Assembly (NCBI RefSeq): GCF_025642785.1
Contig: NZ_JANZKU010000011.1
Span: 62,001 to 126,000 of the forward strand
From: Pseudomonas sp. RIT-PI-AD
GTDB taxonomy: Bacteria > Pseudomonadota > Gammaproteobacteria > Pseudomonadales > Pseudomonadaceae
Length of the DNA: 64,000 nt
Direction of reading: 5' to 3'
Shown one piece after another: positions 49,883 to 58,061 of the stretch. Both the position numbers and the translations under genes were made by a program. Within the stretch, counting starts at the first letter, position 1, and each line of letters begins with the position of its first letter. A model generated the notes under the pieces. That model saw only the letters and a list, made by a program, of their open reading frames with translations. It did not search any database and was not told where the DNA came from.

Positions 49883-50611
49883 ATGAACCGCGCGTCCCCC
49901 ACCTATGTCGAGGAAACCGGCTTCGGTTTCTGGTTCCTGCGCAGCCACGTCTGGCAGCACCACGTGCTGCGGGTGGCGATCGAGGACCTGCGCCGGCTGA
50001 TCGACACGCCGTTGCCGGAAGCGCCGGTGCTGCTCGACGCCGGCTGCGGCCAGGGCCGCTCCTTCCGCCTGCTCGCCGATGCCTTCCGGCCGGCGCGGCT
50101 GATCGGCCTGGACGCCGACCCCCACAGCCTGGAGTGCTCGCGGGAAGAGGCGCGGCGCCAGGGCCTGGAGGTGGACCTGATCGCCAGCGACTGCGCGCGC
50201 CTGGAACTGCCCGACGCCAGCGTCGACCTGCTGTTCTGCCACCAGACCTTCCACCACCTGGTGGAGCAGGAAAAGGCCCTGGCCGAATTCTGGCGGGTGC
50301 TCAAGCCGGGCGGGCTGCTGCTGTTCGCCGAATCCACCAAGTTCTACATCGACACCTGGGTGATCCGCTGGCTGTTCCGCCATCCGATGGAGGTGCAGAA
50401 GAGCGCCGAGGAATACCTGGACATGCTGCGCGGCCAGGGCTTCCGCTTCGAGGCGCGCAACCTGTCCTACCCCTACCTGTGGTGGAGCCGCTCCCGCGAC
50501 TTCGGTCTGCTGGAGCGCTGGGGCCTGCGTCGGCCGAAGCCGGTCGGCCAACGCGACGAGACCCTGGTCAACGTGGTGGCGCGCAAACCCCTGGAGCCCC
50601 TCGAGCGATGA
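49883..50611 (+). CDS. SAM-dependent class I methyltransferase
   Basis: A 242-residue enzyme. VLLDAGCGQGRSFRLLADAF is the SAM site, IGLDADPHS the second motif, and VDLLFCHQTFHHLVEQEKALAEFWRVLKPGG the post-motif. Aryl polyenes commonly carry O- or C-methyl groups on the ring, a plausible target. The CAGGAG ribosome-binding site is good, and it is coupled downstream by ATGA. Confidence 0.88.
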   Translation: MNRASPTYVEETGFGFWFLRSHVWQHHVLRVAIEDLRRLIDTPLPEAPVLLDAGCGQGRSFRLLADAFRPARLIGLDADPHSLECSREEARRQGLEVDLIASDCARLELPDASVDLLFCHQTFHHLVEQEKALAEFWRVLKPGGLLLFAESTKFYIDTWVIRWLFRHPMEVQKSAEEYLDMLRGQGFRFEARNLSYPYLWWSRSRDFGLLERWGLRRPKPVGQRDETLVNVVARKPLEPLER

Positions 50612-51102
50612 ACCGCCCCCTGCTGGCACTCTTGCTCGGCCTGCTGCTGAGCGCCTGCGCCGCCGTCACCCCGCTGCCGGAACGCGCGCCGACCCTGGCC
50701 CTGCCGCTGTCGCTGCACGTGCAGCGCCTGGACGGCCCCGCCCAAGACAGCCTGCTGGTGATCCAGGCGGAACGGGAGCGGCTGCGCTGGTCGCTGTTCG
50801 ATCCGCTCGGCGTACCGCTGTCGCGGCAGTTGCTGGAACGCGGCGCCTGGCACAACGACGGCCTGTTGCCGCCTAACCCGGCGGCCCGCGAGCTGTTCGC
50901 CGCGCTGCTGTTCGCCCTGACCCCGGCGACGCAATTGCCGGCCCTTTACCCGGCCGGGCGCTGGCGCCAGGACGCGGATGGCGGGCGCCTGCTGGACGGG
51001 CGCTGGCGGGTCGCCTACCCGGCCGCCGACACCCTGGAACTGCACGGCCCGGACGGCGAGCGCTACCGGGTGATCAGCCTGCCCGCCGAGGCCACCTCCT
51101 GA
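50608..51102 (+). CDS. DUF3261-type lipoprotein of APE clusters
   Basis: A 164-residue lipoprotein precursor; the signal ends in LLLSAC, with Cys at about residue 17. The mature domain (LHVQRLDGPAQDSLLVIQAERERLRWSLFDPLGVPLSRQLLERG) resembles the DUF3261 proteins found beside LolA/MMPL genes in these clusters. It probably acts at the outer membrane as the acceptor for the product, much as LolB does. Confidence 0.85.
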   Translation: MNRPLLALLLGLLLSACAAVTPLPERAPTLALPLSLHVQRLDGPAQDSLLVIQAERERLRWSLFDPLGVPLSRQLLERGAWHNDGLLPPNPAARELFAALLFALTPATQLPALYPAGRWRQDADGGRLLDGRWRVAYPAADTLELHGPDGERYRVISLPAEATS

Positions 51103-52304
51103 TGCGCGGCTACCTGAACGACCTGGGCGTGATCTGCGCCCTCGGCAGCGGCAAGCACGCGGTCGCCGAGGCGCTGTTCGCCGCGGACAGGTCCGGGCTG
51201 CGCGCCAACGATGCCTGGGTCGAGGGCCGTCGCCTGACCCTGGGCGAAGTGCGCGCCGAGTTGCCGTCGCTGCCGACGGCCATGCGCGACAGCGACAGCC
51301 GCAACAACCGCCTGCTGCTGGCGGCCGCCCTGCAGATCGAAGAACCGCTGCGTCAAGCCCTCGCCCGCTTCGGCGCCGCCCGCATCGGCGTGGTACTCGG
51401 CACCAGCACCTCGGGCATCCAGGAAGCCAGCCTGGGCATCGCCGAAGGCCTGCGCAGCGGCCGGCTGCCCGCCGACTACCGCTACCCGCAGCAGGAAATG
51501 AGCGCGCCGGCGGTGTTCCTCGCCGACTGGCTCGGTCTCTGCGGGCCGGTCTACTGCCTGTCCACCGCCTGCACCTCCAGCGGGCGCGCGCTGCTCAGCG
51601 CCCAGCGCCTGCTGCGCCAGGGGCTGTGCGACGCGGTGCTGTGCGGTGGCGTCGACAGCCTGTGCGGGCTGACCCTGAACGGCTTCGCCGCCCTCGAGGC
51701 GGTGGCCGAGGAACGCTGCCTGCCGTTCTCGGCGAACCGCCAGGGGATCAATATCGGCGAGGGCGCCGCGCTGTTCCTGATGACCCGCGACCCCCTCGGG
51801 CCGGAGGCCGCGCCCATCGCCCTGCTGGGCGGCGGCGCCAGTTCCGACGCCCATCACATTTCCGCGCCGCAGCCCCAGGGCCTCGGCGCCCGGCAGGCGA
51901 TGACGCGGGCGCTGGCCGCCGCCGGCGTGCAGGCGGCGCAGATCGACTACCTGAACCTGCACGGCACCGCCACCCGGCACAACGACGCCATGGAAAGCCT
52001 GGCGGTGGACGCGCTGTTCCCCGCGGGCGTGCCCTGCTCGTCGAGCAAGGGCCAGATCGGCCATACCCTCGGCGCCGCCGGCGCGCTGGAAGCGGCTTTC
52101 TGCTGGCTGACCCTGAGCGGCTGCAACCCGCACCACTACCTGCCGCCCCACGTCTGGGACGACCAGCCCGACCCGGAACTGCCGCGCCTGGCCCTGGTGG
52201 CGCCCGGTAGTCGCCTGGCGAAGCGCGACGCGCGCTGCCTGATGAGCAATTCCTTCGCCTTCGGCGGCAACAACCTTTCGCTGATTTTCGGAGACGCCCG
52301 ATGA
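51102..52304 (+). CDS. beta-ketoacyl-ACP synthase (APE ketosynthase I)
   Basis: A 400-residue KS with the complete catalytic set: Cys157 in CLSTACTSSG, His in LNLHGTATRHND and His in KGQIGHTLGAAG. It condenses malonyl-ACP with the growing chain, and its likely partner is the chain-length factor at the head of the operon. It begins within the upstream stop and ends in ATGA. Confidence 0.92.
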   Translation: MRGYLNDLGVICALGSGKHAVAEALFAADRSGLRANDAWVEGRRLTLGEVRAELPSLPTAMRDSDSRNNRLLLAAALQIEEPLRQALARFGAARIGVVLGTSTSGIQEASLGIAEGLRSGRLPADYRYPQQEMSAPAVFLADWLGLCGPVYCLSTACTSSGRALLSAQRLLRQGLCDAVLCGGVDSLCGLTLNGFAALEAVAEERCLPFSANRQGINIGEGAALFLMTRDPLGPEAAPIALLGGGASSDAHHISAPQPQGLGARQAMTRALAAAGVQAAQIDYLNLHGTATRHNDAMESLAVDALFPAGVPCSSSKGQIGHTLGAAGALEAAFCWLTLSGCNPHHYLPPHVWDDQPDPELPRLALVAPGSRLAKRDARCLMSNSFAFGGNNLSLIFGDAR

Positions 52305-52750
52305 TTCCCTGGCCGATCGCCGACCTGTTGCCTCATGCCGGCGAGATGATCCTGCTCGACGAGGTGCTGGCCTTCGACGACGACGCTATCCACACCCGCC
52401 TGCGCGTGCGCCCCGGCCTGCTCAGCGACGAGACCGGCGGGCTGCCGGCCTGGGTCGGCGTCGAGCTGATGGCGCAGAGCGTGGCCGCTTTCGCCGGCTG
52501 CCATGCGCGCCAGGCCGGCCTGCCGGTGGAGCTGGGCTTCCTGCTCGGCACACGCAGCTTCACCTGCAACGTCGAACGCTTCCCGGCCGGCTGCGAGCTG
52601 CGCATCCACGCCAGCCGCTCGCTGCAGGACGACAACGGCATGGGCGTCTTCGAATGCCGCCTGGAAGGGCCGGACACACTCGCCCAGGCGCGCCTGAACG
52701 TTTTCCGTCCGCCGCAGCCGGACCGCTATCTCGAGGAACCCGAAGCATGA
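52301..52750 (+). CDS. 3-hydroxyacyl-ACP dehydratase (ApeP-like hot-dog)
   Basis: A 149-residue hot-dog protein (LLPHAGEMILLDEVLAFDDD, then WVGVELMAQSVAAFAGCHARQAG). The PHAGEM opening and VELMAQ helix are those of APE dehydratases. It is overlapped by ATGA at both ends. It may act with the dehydratase domain fused to the ligase. Confidence 0.9.
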   Translation: MIPWPIADLLPHAGEMILLDEVLAFDDDAIHTRLRVRPGLLSDETGGLPAWVGVELMAQSVAAFAGCHARQAGLPVELGFLLGTRSFTCNVERFPAGCELRIHASRSLQDDNGMGVFECRLEGPDTLAQARLNVFRPPQPDRYLEEPEA

Positions 52751-53475
52751 ACGATCCGATCCTGGTGACCGGCTCCAGCCGCGGCATCGGCCGCGCCATC
52801 GCCCTGCGCCTGGCGCGCGCCGGCCACAACCTGGTGCTGCACTGCCGCAACGGCCGCGCCGAGGCCGACGCGGTGCGCGAGGAGATCCTCGGCCTCGGCC
52901 GGCAGGCGCGGGTGCTGCAATTCGACGTGGCCGAGCGCGACGCCTGCCGGGCCGCCCTGGAAGCCGACATCGAGGCCCACGGCGCCTACTACGGGGTGGT
53001 CTGCAACGCCGGGCTGACCCGCGACGGCGCCTTTCCGGCCCTCAGCGAGGACGACTGGGACCTGGTGCTGCGCACCAACCTGGACGGTTTCTACAACGTC
53101 CTGCATCCCCTGACCATGCCCATGGTGCGCCGCCGCAAGCCGGGGCGGATCGTCTGCATCACCTCGGTCTCCGGGCTGATCGGCAACCGTGGCCAGGTCA
53201 ACTACAGCGCCTCCAAGGCCGGCGTGATAGGCGCGGCCAAGGCCCTGGCGATCGAACTGGGCAAGCGGCGCATCACGGTCAACTGCGTCGCCCCCGGACT
53301 CATCGACACCGACATGCTCGACGAGCGGGTGCCGGTGGAAGAGATGCTCAAGATGATCCCGGCGCAGCGCCTGGGCACCCCGGAAGAGGTCGCCGGCGCG
53401 GTGAACTTCCTGATGTCGGAAGAAGCCGCCTACATCACCCGCCAGGTGATCGCGGTGAACGGAGGGCTCTGCTGA
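52747..53475 (+). CDS. FabG-like 3-ketoacyl-ACP reductase
   Basis: A 242-residue short-chain dehydrogenase. It has the NADPH motif TGSSRGIGRAIA, NAGLTRD, the catalytic Ser in ITSVSGL and YSASKAG for the Tyr-Lys pair. It reduces each beta-ketoacyl intermediate. It shares overlaps with both neighbours. Confidence 0.93.
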   Translation: MNDPILVTGSSRGIGRAIALRLARAGHNLVLHCRNGRAEADAVREEILGLGRQARVLQFDVAERDACRAALEADIEAHGAYYGVVCNAGLTRDGAFPALSEDDWDLVLRTNLDGFYNVLHPLTMPMVRRRKPGRIVCITSVSGLIGNRGQVNYSASKAGVIGAAKALAIELGKRRITVNCVAPGLIDTDMLDERVPVEEMLKMIPAQRLGTPEEVAGAVNFLMSEEAAYITRQVIAVNGGLC

Positions 53476-54710
53476 TGGCTACGATCAAGCGCGTGGTGGT
53501 CACCGGGATGGCCGGGATCACCTCCCTGGGCGACGACTGGGCGAGCATTTCGGCGAACTTCGCCGCCAATCGCAGCGGCATCCGCTACATGGCCGAATGG
53601 GAGCGCTACACCGAGTTGAACACCCGCCTGGGCGGGCCCATCGACGACTTCGCCGTGCCGAAGAGTTGGACCCGCAAGCAGTTGCGTAGCATGGGCCGGG
53701 TTTCGCGGCTGGCGGTGCGCGCGGCCGAGCGGGCCCTGGAGGACGCCGGCCTGCTCGGCGACCCGAGCATCCGCGACGGACGCATGGGCGTGGCCTGCGG
53801 CTCGTCCACCGGCAGCACCGAGGAGATCAAGGCATTCGGCAACATGCTGCTCAACTCGGTGGCCGACGGCCTCAACGCCAACTCCTACGTGCGCATGATG
53901 CCCCACACCACCGCGGCCAATATCAGCATCTTCTTCGGCCTCACCGGGCGCCTGATCCCCACCTCCAGCGCCTGCACCAGCGGCAGCCAGGGCATCGGCT
54001 ACGCCTACGAGGCGATCAAGTTCGGCCGCCTGCCGCTGATGCTCGCCGGCGGCGCCGAGGAACTCTGCCCCACCGAGGCCATGGTCTTCGACGCGCTCTA
54101 CGCCACCAGCCTGAAGAACGCCGCGCCCCAGTCCACACCGCGCCCCTACGACGAAGGGCGCGACGGCCTGGTGATCGGCGAGGGTGCCGGCATGCTGGTG
54201 CTGGAAGACTTGGAGCACGCCCTGGCGCGGGGCGCGCGCATCCATGCGGAAGTGGTGGGCTTCGGCAGCAACGCCGACGGCCAGCACATCACCAAGCCCG
54301 AACTGACCACCATGCGCGGCGCCATGCAGCTGGCGCTGAACGATGCGGAGCTGGCGCCGCAGGCCATCGGTTACGTGAACGGCCACGGCACCGCCACCGA
54401 GCAGGGCGACATCGCCGAGACCCTGGCCACCAGCAGCCTGTTCGGCACCAACATGCCGATCAGTTCGCAGAAAAGCTTCCTCGGCCACACCCTGGGCGCT
54501 TGCGGGGCCCTGGAGTCCTGGTTCAGCATCGAAATGCTCAACGGCGACCGCTATATCCACACCCTGAACCTCGACCAGCTCGACCCGCGTTGCGGCGAAC
54601 TCGACTACCTCACCGGCGCGCCCCGGTCGATGAGCCACGAGTACGTGATGAACAACAATTTCGCCTTCGGTGGGGTCAATACCTCGCTGATCTTCCGTCG
54701 CTGGCGCTGA
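53475..54710 (+). CDS. beta-ketoacyl-ACP synthase (APE ketosynthase II)
   Basis: A 411-residue FabF-like KS with Cys167 (TSSACTSGSQ), His in VNGHGTATEQGD and His in KSFLGHTLGACGALE. Two complete ketosynthases plus a Cys-less partner are the normal APE set; one homodimer is thought to start the chain. It is the last biosynthetic gene of the overlapping run. Confidence 0.92.
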   Translation: MATIKRVVVTGMAGITSLGDDWASISANFAANRSGIRYMAEWERYTELNTRLGGPIDDFAVPKSWTRKQLRSMGRVSRLAVRAAERALEDAGLLGDPSIRDGRMGVACGSSTGSTEEIKAFGNMLLNSVADGLNANSYVRMMPHTTAANISIFFGLTGRLIPTSSACTSGSQGIGYAYEAIKFGRLPLMLAGGAEELCPTEAMVFDALYATSLKNAAPQSTPRPYDEGRDGLVIGEGAGMLVLEDLEHALARGARIHAEVVGFGSNADGQHITKPELTTMRGAMQLALNDAELAPQAIGYVNGHGTATEQGDIAETLATSSLFGTNMPISSQKSFLGHTLGACGALESWFSIEMLNGDRYIHTLNLDQLDPRCGELDYLTGAPRSMSHEYVMNNNFAFGGVNTSLIFRRWR

Positions 54711-54778
54711 TCCCGGGTCGAATCGACGACCCGACCGCGCCCCGCGCCATTTTCGATGACCCAGAAAGGAGAGTACCC

Positions 54779-55219
54779 ATGAAGAACAAGAGCTGGATGA
54801 TCGCTGCACTTTGCCTCGGCGCGTTGCCGGGCATCAGCCAGGCCCGCGACACCGTGCACTACCTGCCCTTCGACGCGGTGGTCGCCGAGGCCGTGCAGGC
54901 CGGCCGCCTGGACGGCAGCGTGAAGTTCTACCTGAACAAGCGCCCCGCCGGCAAAGTGACCGTCGTCAAGCCGAACGTCACCACCAATCAGAAGACCAAC
55001 GCCTTCAACAAGTCCGACGAGGAAGCCTGCAGCTGGGTGCTGCAATCGGCGCTGATCCGTATGCAGGATGCCGCCAAGGCCGCCGGCGCCAACGCCGTGG
55101 TCAACATCGTCAGCAACTACAAAAGGAACGAATACCGCGACAACACCAGCTACGAGTGCCATGCCGGCGCGGTCATCGCCGGCGTCGCCCTCAAGGGCGA
55201 CCTGGCCACCGTCAAGTAA
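54779..55219 (+). CDS. exported small protein at the end of the APE operon
   Basis: A 146-residue precursor with a signal peptide (KSWMIAALCLGALPGISQA) and a mature alpha/beta domain ending AAKAAGANAVVNIVSNYKRNEYRDNTSYECHAGAVIAGVALKG. This resembles YbjQ/DUF4156-like periplasmic proteins often annotated as 'excinuclease ATPase subunit'. It has AGGAG 9 nt before the ATG and lies 68 nt after the last ketosynthase, so it is a likely member of the transcript. Confidence 0.8.
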   Translation: MKNKSWMIAALCLGALPGISQARDTVHYLPFDAVVAEAVQAGRLDGSVKFYLNKRPAGKVTVVKPNVTTNQKTNAFNKSDEEACSWVLQSALIRMQDAAKAAGANAVVNIVSNYKRNEYRDNTSYECHAGAVIAGVALKGDLATVK

Positions 55220-55236
55220 GGCCAGCGCCCGACCAG

Positions 55237-55267
55237 ACGCCCCGCCCCGCGCGGGGCGTTTTCGTTT
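55237..55267 (+). terminator. intrinsic terminator of the APE operon
   Basis: A 9-bp perfect stem ACGCCCCGC/GCGGGGCGT (55237-55245, 55251-55259) with a 5-nt loop, followed by TTTCGTTT. It is the clearest rho-independent terminator in the window. Confidence 0.8.
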
Positions 55268-55320
55268 CGCAGGGGCAGAATCGCAAGGCCACACCCGCAA
55301 CGGGTAAGGAACGAAGAACC

Positions 55321-55345
55321 TGACCCCCAGGTCAACCCGGGGTCA
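55321..55345. repeat. small inverted repeat before the 83-aa gene
   Basis: TGACCCC (55321-55327) and GGGGTCA (55339-55345) form a 7-bp stem about 36 nt before the next start. It may be an operator or a leader stem. Confidence 0.35.
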
Positions 55346-55380
55346 CGCCCGCGTTCCGCGAGCGCTCAGCCGGAGGTCCC

Positions 55381-55632
55381 ATGCCCCGCATCACCCTGAA
55401 CTACAGGTTCCGCGACGAACCGCGCCGCCATACCCTGGATTTCGACGAGGCGCGACCGGCGCCGCACCGGTTGGCCTATCGGCTGATCCTGTTGCACTAC
55501 GCCGATGCCGAGAACAGCCTGCTGATCCCCTCCGCTGACGACAGCCCCGAGGCCATCCTTGAACAGGCGGAGGTGCTGGAGATCACCGACATCCGCGGCC
55601 AGGCGGAGAGCGGGGAAACGCCGCCGGCCTGA
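55381..55632 (+). CDS. small conserved-looking cytoplasmic protein
   Basis: An 83-residue acidic protein (PRITLNYRFRDEPRRHTLDFDEARPAP...). The CGGAGGTCCC ribosome-binding site is excellent. It has no signal, helix or motif I recognise. It converges on hemE with a 31-nt gap. Confidence 0.65.
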   Translation: MPRITLNYRFRDEPRRHTLDFDEARPAPHRLAYRLILLHYADAENSLLIPSADDSPEAILEQAEVLEITDIRGQAESGETPPA

Positions 55633-55663
55633 GACCGCGCGGCGCGGCAGGCGCCGTCTGACC

Positions 55664-56731
55664 TCAGCCCTGGTGGTAACCCGACGACAGCTCGTGCACC
55701 GCGTCGATGAAGGCGCCGGCATGGGCCGGATCGACTTCCGGGGTGATGCCGTGGCCCAGGTTGAACACATGGCCGGGCCCGGGGCCGTAGCTGGCGAGGA
55801 TGCGCCCGACCTCGCGGCGGATCGCTTCGGGACGGGCATAGAGCACCGTGGGGTCCATGTTGCCTTGCAGCGCGACGCGCTCGCCGACCCGCCGGCGCGC
55901 TTCGCCGATGTCGCAGGTCCAGTCCAGGCCCAGGGCGTCGGCGCCGGTGGCGGCCATGCTTTCCAGCCACAGGCCGCCGTTCTTGGTGAACAGGATGACC
56001 GGCACGCGCCGGCCCTCGTGCTCGCGGATCAACCCGGCGACGATGCGCTGCATGTAGGCCAGGGAGAACTCCAGGTAGGCCGCCGACGACAGGCTGCCGC
56101 CCCAGGTATCGAAAATCTGCACTGCCTGGGCGCCGGCGCGGATCTGCGCGTTGAGGTAGTCGGTCACCGACCGCGCCAGCTTGTCGAGCAGGGCGTGCAT
56201 GGCCTGCGGGTCGTCGTAGAGCATCGCCTTGCACTTGCGGAAGTCCTTCGACGAGCCGCCCTCGACCATGTAGGTGGCCAGGGTCCAGGGGCTGCCGGAA
56301 AAGCCGATCAGCGGCACCCGGCCGTTCAGTTCGCGGCGGATGGTGCGCACCGCGTCCATCACATAACCCAGGTCCTTTTCCGCATCCGGCACCGGCAGCG
56401 CGGCGACGTCGGCGGCGCAGCTCACCGCCTTGCGGAAGCGCGGCCCCTCGCCGGTCTCGAAATGCAGGCCCAGGCCCATGGCATCGGGGATGGTGAGGAT
56501 GTCCGAGAACAGGATCGCCGCGTCCAGCGCATAGCGCTCCAGGGGCTGCAGGGTGACTTCGCAGGCCAGATCCGCGTTCTTGCACAGGCTCATGAAGTCG
56601 CCGGCACGGCCGCGGGTGGCGCGGTATTCCGGCAGGTAACGGCCGGCCTGGCGCATCATCCACACGGGGGTGACGTCGACGGGCTGCTTGAGCAGGGCAC
56701 GCAGGAAACGGTCGTTCTTCAGGGCAGTCAT
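55664..56731 (-). CDS. hemE: uroporphyrinogen decarboxylase
   Basis: A 355-residue enzyme that removes four carboxyl groups from uroporphyrinogen III to give coproporphyrinogen III in heme synthesis. [16 protein letters not shown] is the diagnostic substrate-binding motif; [18 protein letters not shown] and [13 protein letters not shown] are also family blocks. The ATG at 56731 ([14 protein letters not shown]) fits the family; 19 extra residues in the open frame are excluded. Confidence 0.96.
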   Translation of the reverse strand: MTALKNDRFLRALLKQPVDVTPVWMMRQAGRYLPEYRATRGRAGDFMSLCKNADLACEVTLQPLERYALDAAILFSDILTIPDAMGLGLHFETGEGPRFRKAVSCAADVAALPVPDAEKDLGYVMDAVRTIRRELNGRVPLIGFSGSPWTLATYMVEGGSSKDFRKCKAMLYDDPQAMHALLDKLARSVTDYLNAQIRAGAQAVQIFDTWGGSLSSAAYLEFSLAYMQRIVAGLIREHEGRRVPVILFTKNGGLWLESMAATGADALGLDWTCDIGEARRRVGERVALQGNMDPTVLYARPEAIRREVGRILASYGPGPGHVFNLGHGITPEVDPAHAGAFIDAVHELSSGYHQG

Positions 56732-56921
56732 GGCGGTATCCGGCAAAAGAGTGCGGGCATTTTCGCAAACTGCGCCGCAAAAAGGCACCGGCTGAACGCC
56801 CCGATGACACCGCAGCGACGAGACGGCCGTGGGACCGGGCCGGCAATGGGTTCAAACGGTCTCTTATAGCCATTCAGGTAATAAAGATAACTAACCAATC
56901 TACCTATCCGGAATAAAGAAA

Positions 56922-56951
56922 TTGCCCCTGGCGGGCACAGGCTTCTATATT
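56922..56951 (+). promoter_or_regulatory. candidate promoter in an AT-rich leader of the binding-protein gene
   Basis: TTGCCC (56922-56927) and TATATT (56946-56951) are separated by 18 bp, about 50 nt before the ATG. A perfect inverted repeat ATAACT/AGTTAT (56964-56969, 56978-56983) sits just downstream and could bind a regulator such as a sulfur-starvation activator; the regulator is a guess. Confidence 0.4.
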
Positions 56952-57001
56952 TCCTGACCTCTTATAACTAAATATACAGTTATTGATATAAGGACCAGTA
57001 A

Positions 57002-57976
57002 ATGAATTTTAAGAAGTCGGTTCTCAAACGCGTGCTCCCGCTATTCGCCCTGGCCGCCGCCGGGCTGGCCTTCATCGCGCCTTCCGCCTCGGCCGACACC
57101 GAGAAAACCCTGCGCATCGGTTATCAGAAATTCAACAGCCTCAACATCCTCAAGGGCACCGGCGCCCTGGAGAAAGCCCTGGCGAGCCAGCACGTGAAGG
57201 TGAGCTGGCATGAGTTCGCCGCCGGCCCGCAGTTGCTCGAAGCCCTCGGCAGTGGCGCCATCGACCTGGGCCACGCCGCCGATACGCCCTCGGTGTTCGC
57301 CCAGGCCGCCGGCAAACCGGTGGTCTATCTCGCCGCGGAACAGCCCTACCCGCGAGGTATCGGTATCCTCGCCGACAAGGATTCGGCCATCGACACCATC
57401 GCCGACCTGAAGGGCAAGCGCGTCGCCATCGGCCGCGGCTGGAACGCCCAGTACCTGCTGGTGCTGGCCTTGGAAGAGGCCGGCCTGAGCTACAAGGACA
57501 TCACCCCGGCCTACGTCAACAACGCCGCCGACGCCATCGCCGCGCTGCAATCCAAGAGCGTCGACGCCGTCGGCCTGTGGGACCCCTTCCTCGCCGCGGC
57601 GGAAAAGACTCTGCCGGTGAAGACCCTGCGCGACGGCCAGGGCCTGTCCAACAACCGTACCTTCTACCTGTCCACGGCCGCCTTCGCCGACGCCAACCGC
57701 CCCCTGCTGAAAACCTTCTTCGAGCAGCTCGGCCAGACCGCCGAGTGGGCCAACGCCAATCCCCAGGGGGTCGCGGACCTGCTCGCGCCGCAGTTGGGCA
57801 TCGGCGCCGACGTGCTCAAGCTGGCCACCGAGCGGCGCAACTACGCGGCCGTGCCGATGGACGCGGCGATCACCGCCGAGCAGCAGAAACTGGCGGACAC
57901 CTTCCTCCGCCTCGGCCTGATCCCGAAGCCATTGCGCGTCCAGGACGCGATCTACCCGGACACGCCGCTGCGCTGA
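57002..57976 (+). CDS. aliphatic sulfonate-type ABC substrate-binding protein
   Basis: A 324-residue periplasmic binding protein of the SsuA/TauA group. It has a signal peptide (VLPLFALAAAGLAFIAPSASA), TLRIGYQKFNSLNILKGTGALEKAL, the ligand region EFAAGPQLLEALGSGAIDLGHAADTPSVFAQAAG, and GVGLWDPF-like DAVGLWDPFLAAAEK. Alkanesulfonates, taurine or related sulfur compounds are probable ligands. AAGGA precedes the ATG. No permease or ATPase gene is adjacent, so it must use components coded elsewhere. It lies between hemE and gltD, which I recall as neighbours in P. aeruginosa. Confidence 0.88.
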   Translation: MNFKKSVLKRVLPLFALAAAGLAFIAPSASADTEKTLRIGYQKFNSLNILKGTGALEKALASQHVKVSWHEFAAGPQLLEALGSGAIDLGHAADTPSVFAQAAGKPVVYLAAEQPYPRGIGILADKDSAIDTIADLKGKRVAIGRGWNAQYLLVLALEEAGLSYKDITPAYVNNAADAIAALQSKSVDAVGLWDPFLAAAEKTLPVKTLRDGQGLSNNRTFYLSTAAFADANRPLLKTFFEQLGQTAEWANANPQGVADLLAPQLGIGADVLKLATERRNYAAVPMDAAITAEQQKLADTFLRLGLIPKPLRVQDAIYPDTPLR

Positions 57977-57985
57977 TCCGCGCGC

Positions 57986-58008
57986 CGGGCCGCCGCCTCG
58001 GCGGCCCG
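57986..58008 (+). terminator. strong intercistronic hairpin
   Basis: A 10-bp perfect stem CGGGCCGCCG/CGGCGGCCCG with a 3-nt loop lies 10 nt after the binding-protein stop and 54 nt before the next ATG. There is no T-tract, so it may stabilise the upstream message rather than end it. Confidence 0.45.
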
Positions 58009-58061
58009 CTCCGGTTCCGCCGCACCGTCGGCGGCTTCCCTCCACGAACGCAGCCATCGCC

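Noticed and set aside
54779-55219. The 'excinuclease ATPase subunit' name for the exported 146-aa protein
   Set aside because: It has a signal peptide and no ATP-binding motif; the common name is a misannotation.
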